From an uncultured Bacilli bacterium (GTDB taxonomy: Bacteria; Bacillota_I; Bacilli_A; RF39; UBA660), in NCBI GenBank assembly GCA_934090795.1, contig CAKOJQ010000013.1, positions 1-35,769 on the forward strand: a stretch of DNA of 35,769 nucleotides. Reading direction: 5' to 3'. Positions 8,766 to 16,894 of the stretch are shown here, piece after piece (position 1 is the first letter of the stretch; every line of letters starts with the position of its first letter). Under the pieces are notes generated by a model, which was not told the origin of the DNA, made no database searches, and saw only the letters and a list, made by a program, of their open reading frames with translations. The position numbers and the translations under genes were made by a program.

Positions 8766-10190
8766 ATGAAAAAATATATTTTAATGTTTATGATGTTGTT
8801 ATTACCACTAAATATTTATGCAGCTACTGGCTCAATTAAAGGAAGTAGTAGTTCTAGTAAAGTTACTTTAAATAATACTTTTACAGTAACCGTTAAGGTA
8901 TCTTCTAGTGGTAAACTTGGATCATGGCAATTTGGAGTTTCTTATGATAAGTCTAAGTTATCACTTATTAGCGGTGAGCCAAGTGTTGTACAATATGGTG
9001 ATGGAGCTAGTTCTTCAAAAACATATACATATAAATTTAAAGCAATTGCTGTAGGAACAGCAACAATTAATGTAGAGAACACTAAATTAGTTGATTGGGA
9101 TAGTGAAAGCGTTATTCCAACTAGTTCATCTTCTATAAAAGTAAATATTAAAGAGCCAGTAATAATTAATTATTCTTCAGATAATAATTTAAAATCTTTA
9201 GGGATTGAAGGATTTGAAATTAGTCCGGCTTTTGATAAAAAAACTTTAGAGTATACAAGTTTAGTTACAGCTACTACAACTAAGATTAAAATAAACGGTG
9301 AAGTAAATGATAAGAATGCTAAAGTAAGTGGGTTAGGTGAAGTAGATGTTAAAGAAGGATTAAATGAATTTAACATAGTTGTTACAGCTGAAAATGGTAC
9401 TACTAAAACTTATGTACTAAAAGTAACTGTGCCTGAAAAAGATCCTATAATGTATAAATTTAAAAATGGAGAATTTAATATTTTAAGAAAATTACCAGAA
9501 GCTTTACCTACTAATTTTGTATCTTCAACTATTAAATTTAATGAAGAAGATGTAACTTGTTTAAAAAATGAGACATTAGATTTAACATTACTTTATTTAA
9601 GAGATGGAAATAATAAGGATGGCTTTTATATTTATGATGAGGTAAATAATGAGGTTACATATTATAATGAGCTTGGTTCAAATGATTTTAAAATATATTT
9701 AACTAATAAAGAAATAGTAATTAAAAATTTAGAAAAGAAAGAAATAACTATTAATGATGTTAAAGTTACCGGTTATAGATTAACTAAGGATAGTAATAAT
9801 TATGTTATTTCAGGAAGAAATATTTCTACTGGTAAAGATGGTATATATCTATATGATAGTGTTAATAAGACAATATCTTTATTTAATCAAAGTGATTATG
9901 ATAATTTAATTAACACTAATAAGTTATATATTTATGTATCTATTGGACTTGGAGTATGTGTTTTAATTCTTTTACTAGCGTTAATTCTTGTTAATAATAG
10001 TAAGAATAAACTTTCTAAAGTATTTATAGCTAAGCAAGAAGAAATGGTTAATCAAATAAATAAAGATAGAGAAAATAAAGTTAATAATAAGAAAAAGAAT
10101 AAGAAATTTAAAGAAGAAGATGAAACTTTAGATAATGAACAAAATGACAGTAAAGATAATGATGAAAAGGAAGATAATATTTTAGAATAA
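8766..10190 (+). CDS. Membrane-anchored cohesin-like surface protein
   Basis: 474 residues, ATG preceded by AGGAGG that overlaps the upstream TAG, so tightly coupled to the dockerin-hydrolase gene. Order: signal peptide (1-19, ending NIYA/A); a cohesin-like beta-sandwich (about 25-130), with the pattern NTFTVTVKVSSSGKLGSWQF followed by GVSYDKSKLSLISG typical of cohesins; a cadherin-like beta-sandwich (about 143-223, KTYVLKVTVPEK at its end); an unassigned extracellular region (about 230-385); a transmembrane helix (about 391-411); and a charged Lys/Glu/Asp-rich cytoplasmic tail. The layout displays a cohesin outside the cell while anchoring it in the membrane. Binding to the neighbouring dockerin is inferred from family knowledge and adjacency. 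The cohesin call is by pattern only and could be another carbohydrate-binding-type sandwich. Confidence 0.72.
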   Translation: MKKYILMFMMLLLPLNIYAATGSIKGSSSSSKVTLNNTFTVTVKVSSSGKLGSWQFGVSYDKSKLSLISGEPSVVQYGDGASSSKTYTYKFKAIAVGTATINVENTKLVDWDSESVIPTSSSSIKVNIKEPVIINYSSDNNLKSLGIEGFEISPAFDKKTLEYTSLVTATTTKIKINGEVNDKNAKVSGLGEVDVKEGLNEFNIVVTAENGTTKTYVLKVTVPEKDPIMYKFKNGEFNILRKLPEALPTNFVSSTIKFNEEDVTCLKNETLDLTLLYLRDGNNKDGFYIYDEVNNEVTYYNELGSNDFKIYLTNKEIVIKNLEKKEITINDVKVTGYRLTKDSNNYVISGRNISTGKDGIYLYDSVNKTISLFNQSDYDNLINTNKLYIYVSIGLGVCVLILLLALILVNNSKNKLSKVFIAKQEEMVNQINKDRENKVNNKKKNKKFKEEDETLDNEQNDSKDNDEKEDNILE

Positions 10191-10269
10191 TTCTTCTTTT
10201 TTGTTTTAAATAAAAGTTAGATTGTTTAAAGAAAAAATAAATTAAGAGATAATTAACTTAATTAAAAAT

Positions 10270-10298
10270 TTGTAAATTATGTTATTTTTTGATATTAT
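10270..10298 (+). promoter_or_regulatory. Promoter of the Mbeg1-like hydrolase gene
   Basis: TTGTAA (10270-10275), a 17-base spacer, and TATTAT (10293-10298) with an extended TGA. Confidence 0.55.
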
Positions 10299-10321
10299 TA
10301 GTTTGTTGTGGAGGTAATTTA

Positions 10322-11398
10322 ATGGCTAATATAAATGATTATATTAAATGGAGAGGTGATTTAAAATTTTCTTCTAAATTTAAATTTAATGAATTAGATA
10401 GTTTAATTCTTGCTAGATTTTCTTATTTAATTTTTCATAAAATTGAAATGAGAGAAATAGAGACAATTGAATCTATTGCTAATAAAATGACTAAGTTTGA
10501 TAATGATAAGTTTATTTTTAATGGAGATAAAGAAATGATTACATTATTAGGTCAGAGTGAAAGATTTAAAAATTTAAAAGTTACTAATTATGTTAGAAAT
10601 AATAGTAAAAAGTTAGAACAACAATTTGGAGCAATAGTTATTCACTTATCTAAAAAAGAGATGTATGTTTCTTTTATTGGTACTGATCAAACTATTTATG
10701 GATGGAAGGAAGACTTTAATATGGCTTTTTTGGATGAAATTCCATGTCAAAGGCTTGGTACTGATTATTTAAAACTAATTGCTAAAAAATATTGGAATAA
10801 AAAAATTAGAATTGGAGGACATTCTAAAGGTGGAAATATTGCAATATATTCAGCACTTACAGTTCCAAAGAAAATTCAAAATAGAATAATTAAAGTATAT
10901 AATTATGATGGGCCAGGACTTAATGAAAGTATTTATAAAAAATATGCTAATCCAAAGTTAATATCTAAAATGGAAACTTATTTACCTCAAGATTCAATAG
11001 TTGGAAATTTATTTAATCATGAAGAAAAAATTACTACTGTAAGTAGTAATCAAACGTTTTTACTTGAACATGATATATTTTCTTGGGAAGTTAATAAAGA
11101 TAACTTAGTATTTTCAAATGTTAAAATTAATCGAAGTGAGAAATTAGATAAAGCAATAAGAGAATACTTTAATAATACAACTAAAGAAGAAAGAAAAATA
11201 GTTGTGGATTCTATATATGAAATAATAGATGCATCAAAAATTGAGAATGTTTCTGATTTATTAAAAAAATATCCAATTCTTTTACCTAAAATATTATTAA
11301 AATATAAGAGTTTGTCTAAAGAAGATCGTGCTAAATTACTATCACTTGTTAATGCGATAGTGACAACTTATTTAACTAAAAATAAAAAAGTGAAATAA
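10322..11398 (+). CDS. Mbeg1-like (DUF2974) alpha/beta-hydrolase
   Basis: A 358-residue alpha/beta-hydrolase-fold protein of the Mbeg1/DUF2974 family, common in Firmicutes and without a settled substrate. The nucleophile elbow GGHSKGGN is clear (about residues 165-172) and is followed by YNYDGPGLN, the usual conserved segment containing an acidic residue. A His later (LLEHDIFSW) could complete the triad. The start chosen is ATG 10322, with GGAGG seven bases upstream. An in-frame TTG at 10289 would add 11 residues but lies within or before the promoter -10 box, so it is unlikely. No signal peptide, so probably cytoplasmic. It is followed after 2 bases by the MmcQ-like gene. Confidence 0.8.
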   Translation: MANINDYIKWRGDLKFSSKFKFNELDSLILARFSYLIFHKIEMREIETIESIANKMTKFDNDKFIFNGDKEMITLLGQSERFKNLKVTNYVRNNSKKLEQQFGAIVIHLSKKEMYVSFIGTDQTIYGWKEDFNMAFLDEIPCQRLGTDYLKLIAKKYWNKKIRIGGHSKGGNIAIYSALTVPKKIQNRIIKVYNYDGPGLNESIYKKYANPKLISKMETYLPQDSIVGNLFNHEEKITTVSSNQTFLLEHDIFSWEVNKDNLVFSNVKINRSEKLDKAIREYFNNTTKEERKIVVDSIYEIIDASKIENVSDLLKKYPILLPKILLKYKSLSKEDRAKLLSLVNAIVTTYLTKNKKVK

Positions 11399-11400
11399 TT

Positions 11401-12063
11401 ATGGAATATGAATTATTTAAAAAATGTGTATTTGATTATTCTAAATTATTAAATTATGGTTTTAAAGAAGAAAATAATATTTATTATTATGAAAAATATA
11501 TTATAGATAATAATTATAAGATATGTATTAAAATAGAAAATAATAATGTTATAGGAAAAATATATGATTTAATATTTAATGATGAGTATCTTAATTTAAA
11601 TGTAGATTCTAATTTAAGTTTTAATAATAAAATTAAAGAAGAATATATAAAAGTACTTAAAGATATTAAAGCTAAATGTACTAAAGAATCTTTATTTGTG
11701 TTTAAACAATCTAATGAGATAACTAGTTATATTAAAAGAAAATATAAAGTTAATCCTGAATTTTTATGGGATAAAAGTTCTGGTAATGGAGTATTTAGAA
11801 ATAAATATAATAAAAAGTGGTTTGGAATAATTATTAGTGTATCAAAAGATAAATTAGATTTAAAATATAAACAAGAAATAATAGAAGTTATTAATTTAAA
11901 AATAGATGAAGATATGATTAAAGAATTAATTAAAATTAATGGATTTTATAAGGCTTATCATATGAATAAGAAAAGTTGGATAAGTGTTATTTTAGATAAT
12001 ACATTAGATAATGAAATAATATATTCTTTGATTGATCAAAGTTATAATAATGTAAATAAATAA
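11401..12063 (+). CDS. MmcQ/YjbR-family protein (CyaY-like fold)
   Basis: 220 residues. The C-terminal half carries the MmcQ/YjbR pattern: KWFGIIISVSK, then INLKIDEDMIKELIKINGF, then AYHMNKKSWISVIL. Members adopt a CyaY-like double-wing fold and are suspected of DNA binding, but no firm role is known. The N-terminal half (about 1-110) is a separate, poorly conserved, Asn/Lys/Ile-rich region. The ATG follows the previous stop by 2 bases with no strong ribosome site, suggesting coupled translation with the hydrolase. No terminator is obvious after it; the 123-base gap to mraY is AT-rich with short AATTAATT palindromes. Confidence 0.7.
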   Translation: MEYELFKKCVFDYSKLLNYGFKEENNIYYYEKYIIDNNYKICIKIENNNVIGKIYDLIFNDEYLNLNVDSNLSFNNKIKEEYIKVLKDIKAKCTKESLFVFKQSNEITSYIKRKYKVNPEFLWDKSSGNGVFRNKYNKKWFGIIISVSKDKLDLKYKQEIIEVINLKIDEDMIKELIKINGFYKAYHMNKKSWISVILDNTLDNEIIYSLIDQSYNNVNK

Positions 12064-12135
12064 ATAATTAATTAAATGAATATAATTAATTGGTAAATAA
12101 TTTGTTAATTAATAGTATAGTTGTGTAAACTAATA

Positions 12136-12165
12136 TTTACTAAATTAATTTATTGTGGTTATAAT
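12136..12165 (+). promoter_or_regulatory. Probable mraY promoter
   Basis: TTTACT (12136-12141), an 18-base spacer, and TATAAT (12160-12165). GAGGTG at 12174-12179 is the ribosome site for mraY. Confidence 0.45.
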
Positions 12166-12186
12166 TAACAAAAGAGGTGTAAAATT

Positions 12187-13179
12187 ATGCTAATATTAGC
12201 AAAATCATTATTAGGTTTAATGTTAGGTTTTGTATTATCACTTATTGTATCTGTTATTACAATACCTTTATTAAAAAAATTTCATATAGGACAAAGTGTT
12301 AGTCATACTATTAATGAAAGACATTTAAAAAAAGAGGGTACTCCTACAATGGGAGGTATTATCTTTATATTAACAACATTAATTATTATGATAGTTCTTT
12401 ATTTAAGAGGAAGTATAGAATATAGTCATAATTTAATAATATTAATAATTACTTTCTTATCATATGCATTACTTGGTTTTGTAGATGATTTTTTGAAAGT
12501 TAAGTATCATAATAATAAAGGAATACCGACTTTAGTTAAGTTACTTTTTCAAACTATAATTGCAATTATTTTCTATGTAATATTTAGAAAAAATGGAGGA
12601 GATCCTACAATTGAGATTACATTTTTACATACAAATATTAATTTAGGATGGGCATATGGATTATTTATTTTACTTGTGTTAGTTGGAACAAGTAATGCGG
12701 TTAATATTACTGATGGATTAGATGGACTTGCTGGTGGATTATCAGTTATTACATTTTTAGCTTATGGAGTAATAACTTGGGGAACTAGTTGGCTTGTGGG
12801 GTACCAAGATATTGCAATATTTTCTTTTGTATTAACAGGTGCTATAATGGGATTTTTAGTATTTAATTCATATCCTGCTAGGGTATTTATGGGAGATACT
12901 GGATCACTTGCACTAGGAGCAGCTCTTGCAACCATTGCAATTTTAACAAGACATGAAATATCACTAATATTAATAGGTGGTGTATTTGTAGTTGAAACTC
13001 TATCAAGTTTAATTCAAATTATTGCAATTAGAAAATTCCATAAAAAAGTATTTAAGAAAGCTCCATTACATCATCATTTTGAAGAATTAGGATGGGAAGA
13101 AATTGATATTGTTAAGTTATTTTGGACTGTAGGTTTCTTACTTGCTATGATTGGTGTAATATATGGAGTTTGGTTATAG
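12187..13179 (+). CDS. mraY: Phospho-N-acetylmuramoyl-pentapeptide transferase MraY
   Basis: Integral membrane enzyme that transfers phospho-MurNAc-pentapeptide from UDP to undecaprenyl phosphate, giving lipid I of peptidoglycan synthesis. The 330-residue length is normal. Signature segments are all present: KEGTPTMGGIIF near residue 50, FVDDFLKV (the DDxxK aspartates) near 100, NAVNITDGLDGLAGG near 175, a GDTGSLALG segment near 235, and the HHHFE motif near 295. About ten hydrophobic helices separate them. It is not in a full division/wall cluster: murD and murG are absent, and the next gene is an ftsW/rodA homologue behind its own terminator. It shows that this AT-rich organism makes a cell wall. 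Confidence 0.96.
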   Translation: MLILAKSLLGLMLGFVLSLIVSVITIPLLKKFHIGQSVSHTINERHLKKEGTPTMGGIIFILTTLIIMIVLYLRGSIEYSHNLIILIITFLSYALLGFVDDFLKVKYHNNKGIPTLVKLLFQTIIAIIFYVIFRKNGGDPTIEITFLHTNINLGWAYGLFILLVLVGTSNAVNITDGLDGLAGGLSVITFLAYGVITWGTSWLVGYQDIAIFSFVLTGAIMGFLVFNSYPARVFMGDTGSLALGAALATIAILTRHEISLILIGGVFVVETLSSLIQIIAIRKFHKKVFKKAPLHHHFEELGWEEIDIVKLFWTVGFLLAMIGVIYGVWL

Positions 13180-13183
13180 AATT

Positions 13184-13209
13184 AAAACACAAAGTATATG
13201 TGTTTTTTT
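13184..13209 (+). terminator. Rho-independent terminator after mraY
   Basis: AAAACACA (13184-13191) pairs with TGTGTTTT (13199-13206), followed by a T run. Confidence 0.75.
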
Positions 13210-13237
13210 CTTTGATTAAAAATATAATTATTATAGG

Positions 13238-14326
13238 GTGATAGCAATTAAATATAAATATCGTATAATTATATCTTGTTTATTAATTTGTTTATTTGGT
13301 CTTATTATGATATATTCTTCATCAAATATATGGGCTTTATATAAATTTAATGATTCATTATATTATTTAAAACATCAAAGTTTGTTTTTTGTTGTAGGTT
13401 TAATAGCAATGTTTATAATATCTAAAATAGATTATAAATTGTATTTAAAGTATAGTAATAAAATACTTTTATTGTCTTTAATTTTATTGGTATTAGTTTT
13501 AATTCCAGGAATAGGACAGGTTAGAAATGGATCAAGAAGTTGGTTTGGAATTGGATCTTTTGGTTTTCAACCGTCGGAAATTGCTAAAATAGCTTTAATT
13601 ATATTTGTTTCTAAATATTTAGCAAATAATGAAAAAGAGGTTAAATCAATAAAAAAAGGTGTATTTCCTATTTTACTAATTATATTTTTGTTTTTTGGAC
13701 TTATTATGCTAGAACCTGATTTTGGTACAGGTATGGTAATAGTTGCTACTTTATTTGTAATGTTATTTGCATCTAATATTAAATTATCATTTTTTGGGTA
13801 TTTGATAGTACTAGGAATTGCGGGAATTGTTGGATTAATTATTATGGCACCATACCGAATGGCTAGAATAGTTTCTTTTATAAATCCTTGGGTAGATCCA
13901 CTTGGTTCAGGTTTTCAAATAATTCAAAGTTTATATGCAATTAGTCCATCTGGTTTATTTGGAAGAGGACTTGGTAATTCAATTCAAAAGCATTTTTATT
14001 TACCAGAACCACAAACTGATTTTATTTTTGCTATTATTTCAGAAGAACTTGGAATACTGGGTATAATAATTTTATCGATTTTATTTTTAGTATTATTTAG
14101 TAGTTCATTAAAAATTAGTTTTAATAGTAATAATTTATTTGCTAAATATTTATCATTTGGATTAATAATTGGAATAATGCTTCAAACAATTTTAAATATT
14201 TGTGTTGTCATTGGACTTGTGCCAGTAACTGGAGTTACACTTCCTTTTATTAGTTATGGAGGTTCTTCTTTACTTGTTAGTATGATAAGTGTTGGTATAA
14301 TACTTAATGTTGGTAACGATAAATAA
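13238..14326 (+). CDS. ftsW: FtsW/RodA-family peptidoglycan glycosyltransferase (SEDS)
   Basis: SEDS-family lipid II polymerase, about 360 residues with around ten membrane helices. Typical segments: FGLIMIYSSS in helix 1, RNGSRSWFGIGSFGFQPSE with the conserved QPSE, LMLEPDFGTG-like (MLEPDFGTGMVI) carrying the catalytic-type Asp, GFQIIQSLYAI, and the C-terminal FISYGGSSLL. FtsW and RodA cannot be separated confidently here; the neighbour mraY favours FtsW. Start choice is unusual: GTG at 13238 is embedded in AGGGTGAT, the likely ribosome site, and no ATG occurs before the first helix. Initiation at ATT 13247, four bases after GGTGAT, fits the site spacing better. The GTG coordinate is kept as the outer limit. 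Confidence 0.9.
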   Translation: MIAIKYKYRIIISCLLICLFGLIMIYSSSNIWALYKFNDSLYYLKHQSLFFVVGLIAMFIISKIDYKLYLKYSNKILLLSLILLVLVLIPGIGQVRNGSRSWFGIGSFGFQPSEIAKIALIIFVSKYLANNEKEVKSIKKGVFPILLIIFLFFGLIMLEPDFGTGMVIVATLFVMLFASNIKLSFFGYLIVLGIAGIVGLIIMAPYRMARIVSFINPWVDPLGSGFQIIQSLYAISPSGLFGRGLGNSIQKHFYLPEPQTDFIFAIISEELGILGIIILSILFLVLFSSSLKISFNSNNLFAKYLSFGLIIGIMLQTILNICVVIGLVPVTGVTLPFISYGGSSLLVSMISVGIILNVGNDK

Positions 14327-14491
14327 AATATCAATAAGCTACTTAATATCTTTAATCTTGTTTGCAAAACTTTGACGATATCTGATAATTATGAAAAAAT
14401 AATTTTATCAATGAATAAATCAATTAATAATGATTATAATGGAATTAAAGTTAAAAATATAATAAATTGGTTGTTAGAAAATGAAGAATAA
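14327..14491 (+). pseudogene. Possible gene remnant between ftsW and the RsmA-like gene
   Basis: The 259-base gap holds an open stretch, in the same frame as ftsW and directly after its TAA, encoding about 54 residues ending SINNDYNGIKVKNIINWLL and three acidic residues. It has no ribosome site. An internal ATG at about 14413 could give 26 residues. The composition looks coding-like, so it may be the tail of a decayed gene. It may equally be chance in AT-rich DNA. The rest of the gap carries nothing I can name. Confidence 0.25.
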
Positions 14492-14585
14492 ATTTTAAGT
14501 TTGGTTTATTCTTAGTATTTCATGGATAACTGATAGATATTACTTTATTTATTTGTTAAAATACTATTAGGAAAGAAGGATAAAG

Positions 14586-15344
14586 ATGTTTAAAAATAAT
14601 CCTGATGAATTAGATCAACATTTTTTAATAGATAAAGATGTAATTAATAATTTTATTAAAGTTTGTAATTTAAATAAAGATGATGTAGTTTTAGAAATTG
14701 GACCTGGTGATGGAACTTTAACTAAATTAATTGCACCTAAAGTTAAAAAATTGTATGTAATTGAAAAAGATACTCGTTTAAAACCGTATTTAGATAAGAT
14801 AAAAAATATTGATGTTACATATGGTAGTTGCTTAGATGTACCTTTTCCGAAAGTAGATAAAATAATAACATCACTTCCTTATAGTATTATTGAACCTTTT
14901 ATTTATAAAATAATACATGAAGATTTTAATGAATTGTATATGATAATGGGAAAGAATTATTGTGATAATGTAATTAATAATAAAATAACTAATTTAGGTT
15001 TATTAACTAATATTTATTTTGATGTATATAAATATTTTGATATTTATCCTGATAGTTTTAATCCTAAACCAAGAGTTATATCTTCTTTAGTTAGACTTAC
15101 TTTTAAAAATAAATCAGATGAAAAAGATATGATATTTAGAAATATGTATAAATTAAATGATAAATTAGTAAAAAATGCATTAATGGAATCTTTAATAATT
15201 GTTAAAGGACTAACTAAAAGAGAAAGTAAGGATTATATAAATAAATTAAATATAGATGATGAAATTTTAAATAAAAAATTTTGTATGATAAGTAATGAAG
15301 AATTAGAAGTGTTATATATTAAAATAAAGAATAGTTTTGAGTGA
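14586..15344 (+). CDS. RsmA/KsgA/Erm-like SAM-dependent rRNA adenine methyltransferase, divergent
   Basis: 252 residues, ATG with AGAAGGA upstream. N-terminal DQHFLIDKDVINNFIK matches the QNFL motif region of the KsgA/Erm family. The SAM-binding motif I is VVLEIGPGDGTLT, followed by the acidic post-II residue in YVIEKDTRL. Motif IV, normally NLPY with the catalytic Asn, reads SLPY here (IITSLPYSIIEPF). FNPKPRVISSLVRL matches the PxPxVxS segment of the family. KsgA dimethylates two adenines near the 3' end of 16S rRNA, but the Asn-to-Ser change at the catalytic loop makes standard activity uncertain. It could be a paralogue with altered specificity. The gene stops with TGA, confirming UGA as a stop. 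Confidence 0.8.
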   Translation: MFKNNPDELDQHFLIDKDVINNFIKVCNLNKDDVVLEIGPGDGTLTKLIAPKVKKLYVIEKDTRLKPYLDKIKNIDVTYGSCLDVPFPKVDKIITSLPYSIIEPFIYKIIHEDFNELYMIMGKNYCDNVINNKITNLGLLTNIYFDVYKYFDIYPDSFNPKPRVISSLVRLTFKNKSDEKDMIFRNMYKLNDKLVKNALMESLIIVKGLTKRESKDYINKLNIDDEILNKKFCMISNEELEVLYIKIKNSFE

Positions 15345-15351
15345 TAATATT

Positions 15352-15382
15352 AGGAAGTTATTAATACTTTCTTTTATTTTTT
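15352..15382 (+). terminator. Probable Rho-independent terminator
   Basis: AGGAAGT (15352-15358) pairs with ACTTTCT (15366-15372) with one G-U pair, followed by an interrupted T run. Confidence 0.5.
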
Positions 15383-15391
15383 AATATAATT

Positions 15392-15400
15392 TGGTATACT
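15392..15400 (+). promoter_or_regulatory. Extended -10 promoter element of the nucleoside-kinase-like gene
   Basis: TTGGTATACT: TATACT at 15395-15400 with TGG before it, the same extended -10 as upstream of the coiled-coil gene. The -35 region is weak. Confidence 0.4.
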
Positions 15401-15424
15401 AATTAAAGAATAGGGGAAGATAAA

Positions 15425-16891
15425 GTGTTACTAGATAGATATGAATCAAAATTAATTCAATCAGGACTTAAAATGGTAATGTATGTTGCAGTTAGAAAGT
15501 TATTTAAATGTGATGTTTATTATATGCATTCATTAGATAAAGGTTTATATTGTAAGATACAAAGTAAAAATGAACTTAATTTGGATGATATAAATAAATT
15601 AAAAAATATGATGGATGATTTAATTAAAAAAGATTTAAAGATTATTAAAAAGGTTATTACTGTTAAGGATGCTTATAATTTTTATATTAAAATAAATGAG
15701 ATAGAAAAGGCAAATAATATACTTTATTCTAATAATAAAACATGTACTATATATGAATTATGTGGATATTATAATTATTTTTTAAGTGATATGCCAGAAT
15801 CTACTGGTAAATTAAATTGTTATACATTAAATTATTTAGGAGATAATAGTGTAGTTTTAACTACTCCTTATTTAAGTGATTATTCATTACCTGAATTTAA
15901 TAATCAGGATATGATATTAAAAAGTTTTAGTGATTATAAAGCATGGTGTAATTTAGTTCATGTTAATTATATATCTGATTTAAATATGTTGGTTTCAGAA
16001 AGCAAGATAAAAGAATTTATTAAGAAAAATGATATTATGATGGATAATCAAATATATGAACTTGCTAATTTGATTAGAAAAGAAAATAAGAAGTTAATTT
16101 TATTAGGCGGACCGTCTTCTTCTGGTAAGACAACTAGTACTAAGAAACTTGCGTTATATATGAGTGCGATTGGACTTAATCCAATATATTTAGGTTTAGA
16201 TGATTATTTTAAGGAAAAAGTTGATTCTCCTAAATTGGAAAATGGAGAATATGATTTTGAATCTATTGATTGTATTGATTTAGATTTATTTAATAGACAA
16301 TTAACAAGTATATTAAATGGTGAGGCGGTAAGTGTTCCAACTTATAATTTTATTGAAGGTAAGAAAGAATATAAGGGGAGAATAATAAAATTAAAAGAAA
16401 ATGATATAATACTTATTGAAGGATTACATTGTTTGAATGAAAAGTTAACTAGTACAATACCACAGGAAGCTAAATTAAAGGTATATATTAGTCCTTTTAT
16501 GCCATTATCTGTTGATAGACATAATCATATATCTACTGTTGATATTAGGTTACTTAGAAGGATTGTTAGGGATAATAGAACTAGAGGATATAATGTACAA
16601 GATACTTTAAAGTCTTGGGATAAAGTAAGAAATGGGGAGACAAAGTATGTTTTTCCATTTACAAATGAGGCTAATGTAGTTCTTAATACGGCTTATACAT
16701 ATGAAATGGGAATATTAAGAGTTTATGCTGAACCACTTTTATATAGTGTTCCAATTGATTCTAAATATTATAATGAATCTAGAAGACTAATAGATGAACT
16801 ACAAATGTTTTTTCCAATACCTAGTGATTATTTATCTGATAGTAATATTTTAAGGGAGTTTGTGGGAGAAAGTTATTTTGAGAGAGGTTAG
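15425..16891 (+). CDS. Uridine kinase/phosphoribulokinase-family nucleoside kinase with ThrRS-like N-terminal region
   Basis: 488 residues, GTG start with AGGGGA upstream. The C-terminal half (about 205-420) is a P-loop kinase of the uridine kinase/PRK type: Walker A GGPSSSGKTTSTKKL, the substrate segment LGLDDYFKEKVDSP, PTYNFIEGKKEY, and the Walker-B-like IILIEGLHCLNEKL, followed by RLLRRIVRDNRTRG. The N-terminal half (about 1-190) resembles the degenerate threonyl-tRNA-synthetase SAD-like region found in the longer Firmicute proteins of this family; only one metal-type His remains visible. It probably phosphorylates a nucleoside for salvage, but substrate cannot be read from the sequence. 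The gap gene follows by 3 bases with its ribosome site inside this gene. Confidence 0.85.
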   Translation: MLLDRYESKLIQSGLKMVMYVAVRKLFKCDVYYMHSLDKGLYCKIQSKNELNLDDINKLKNMMDDLIKKDLKIIKKVITVKDAYNFYIKINEIEKANNILYSNNKTCTIYELCGYYNYFLSDMPESTGKLNCYTLNYLGDNSVVLTTPYLSDYSLPEFNNQDMILKSFSDYKAWCNLVHVNYISDLNMLVSESKIKEFIKKNDIMMDNQIYELANLIRKENKKLILLGGPSSSGKTTSTKKLALYMSAIGLNPIYLGLDDYFKEKVDSPKLENGEYDFESIDCIDLDLFNRQLTSILNGEAVSVPTYNFIEGKKEYKGRIIKLKENDIILIEGLHCLNEKLTSTIPQEAKLKVYISPFMPLSVDRHNHISTVDIRLLRRIVRDNRTRGYNVQDTLKSWDKVRNGETKYVFPFTNEANVVLNTAYTYEMGILRVYAEPLLYSVPIDSKYYNESRRLIDELQMFFPIPSDYLSDSNILREFVGESYFERG

Positions 16892-16894
16892 AAA

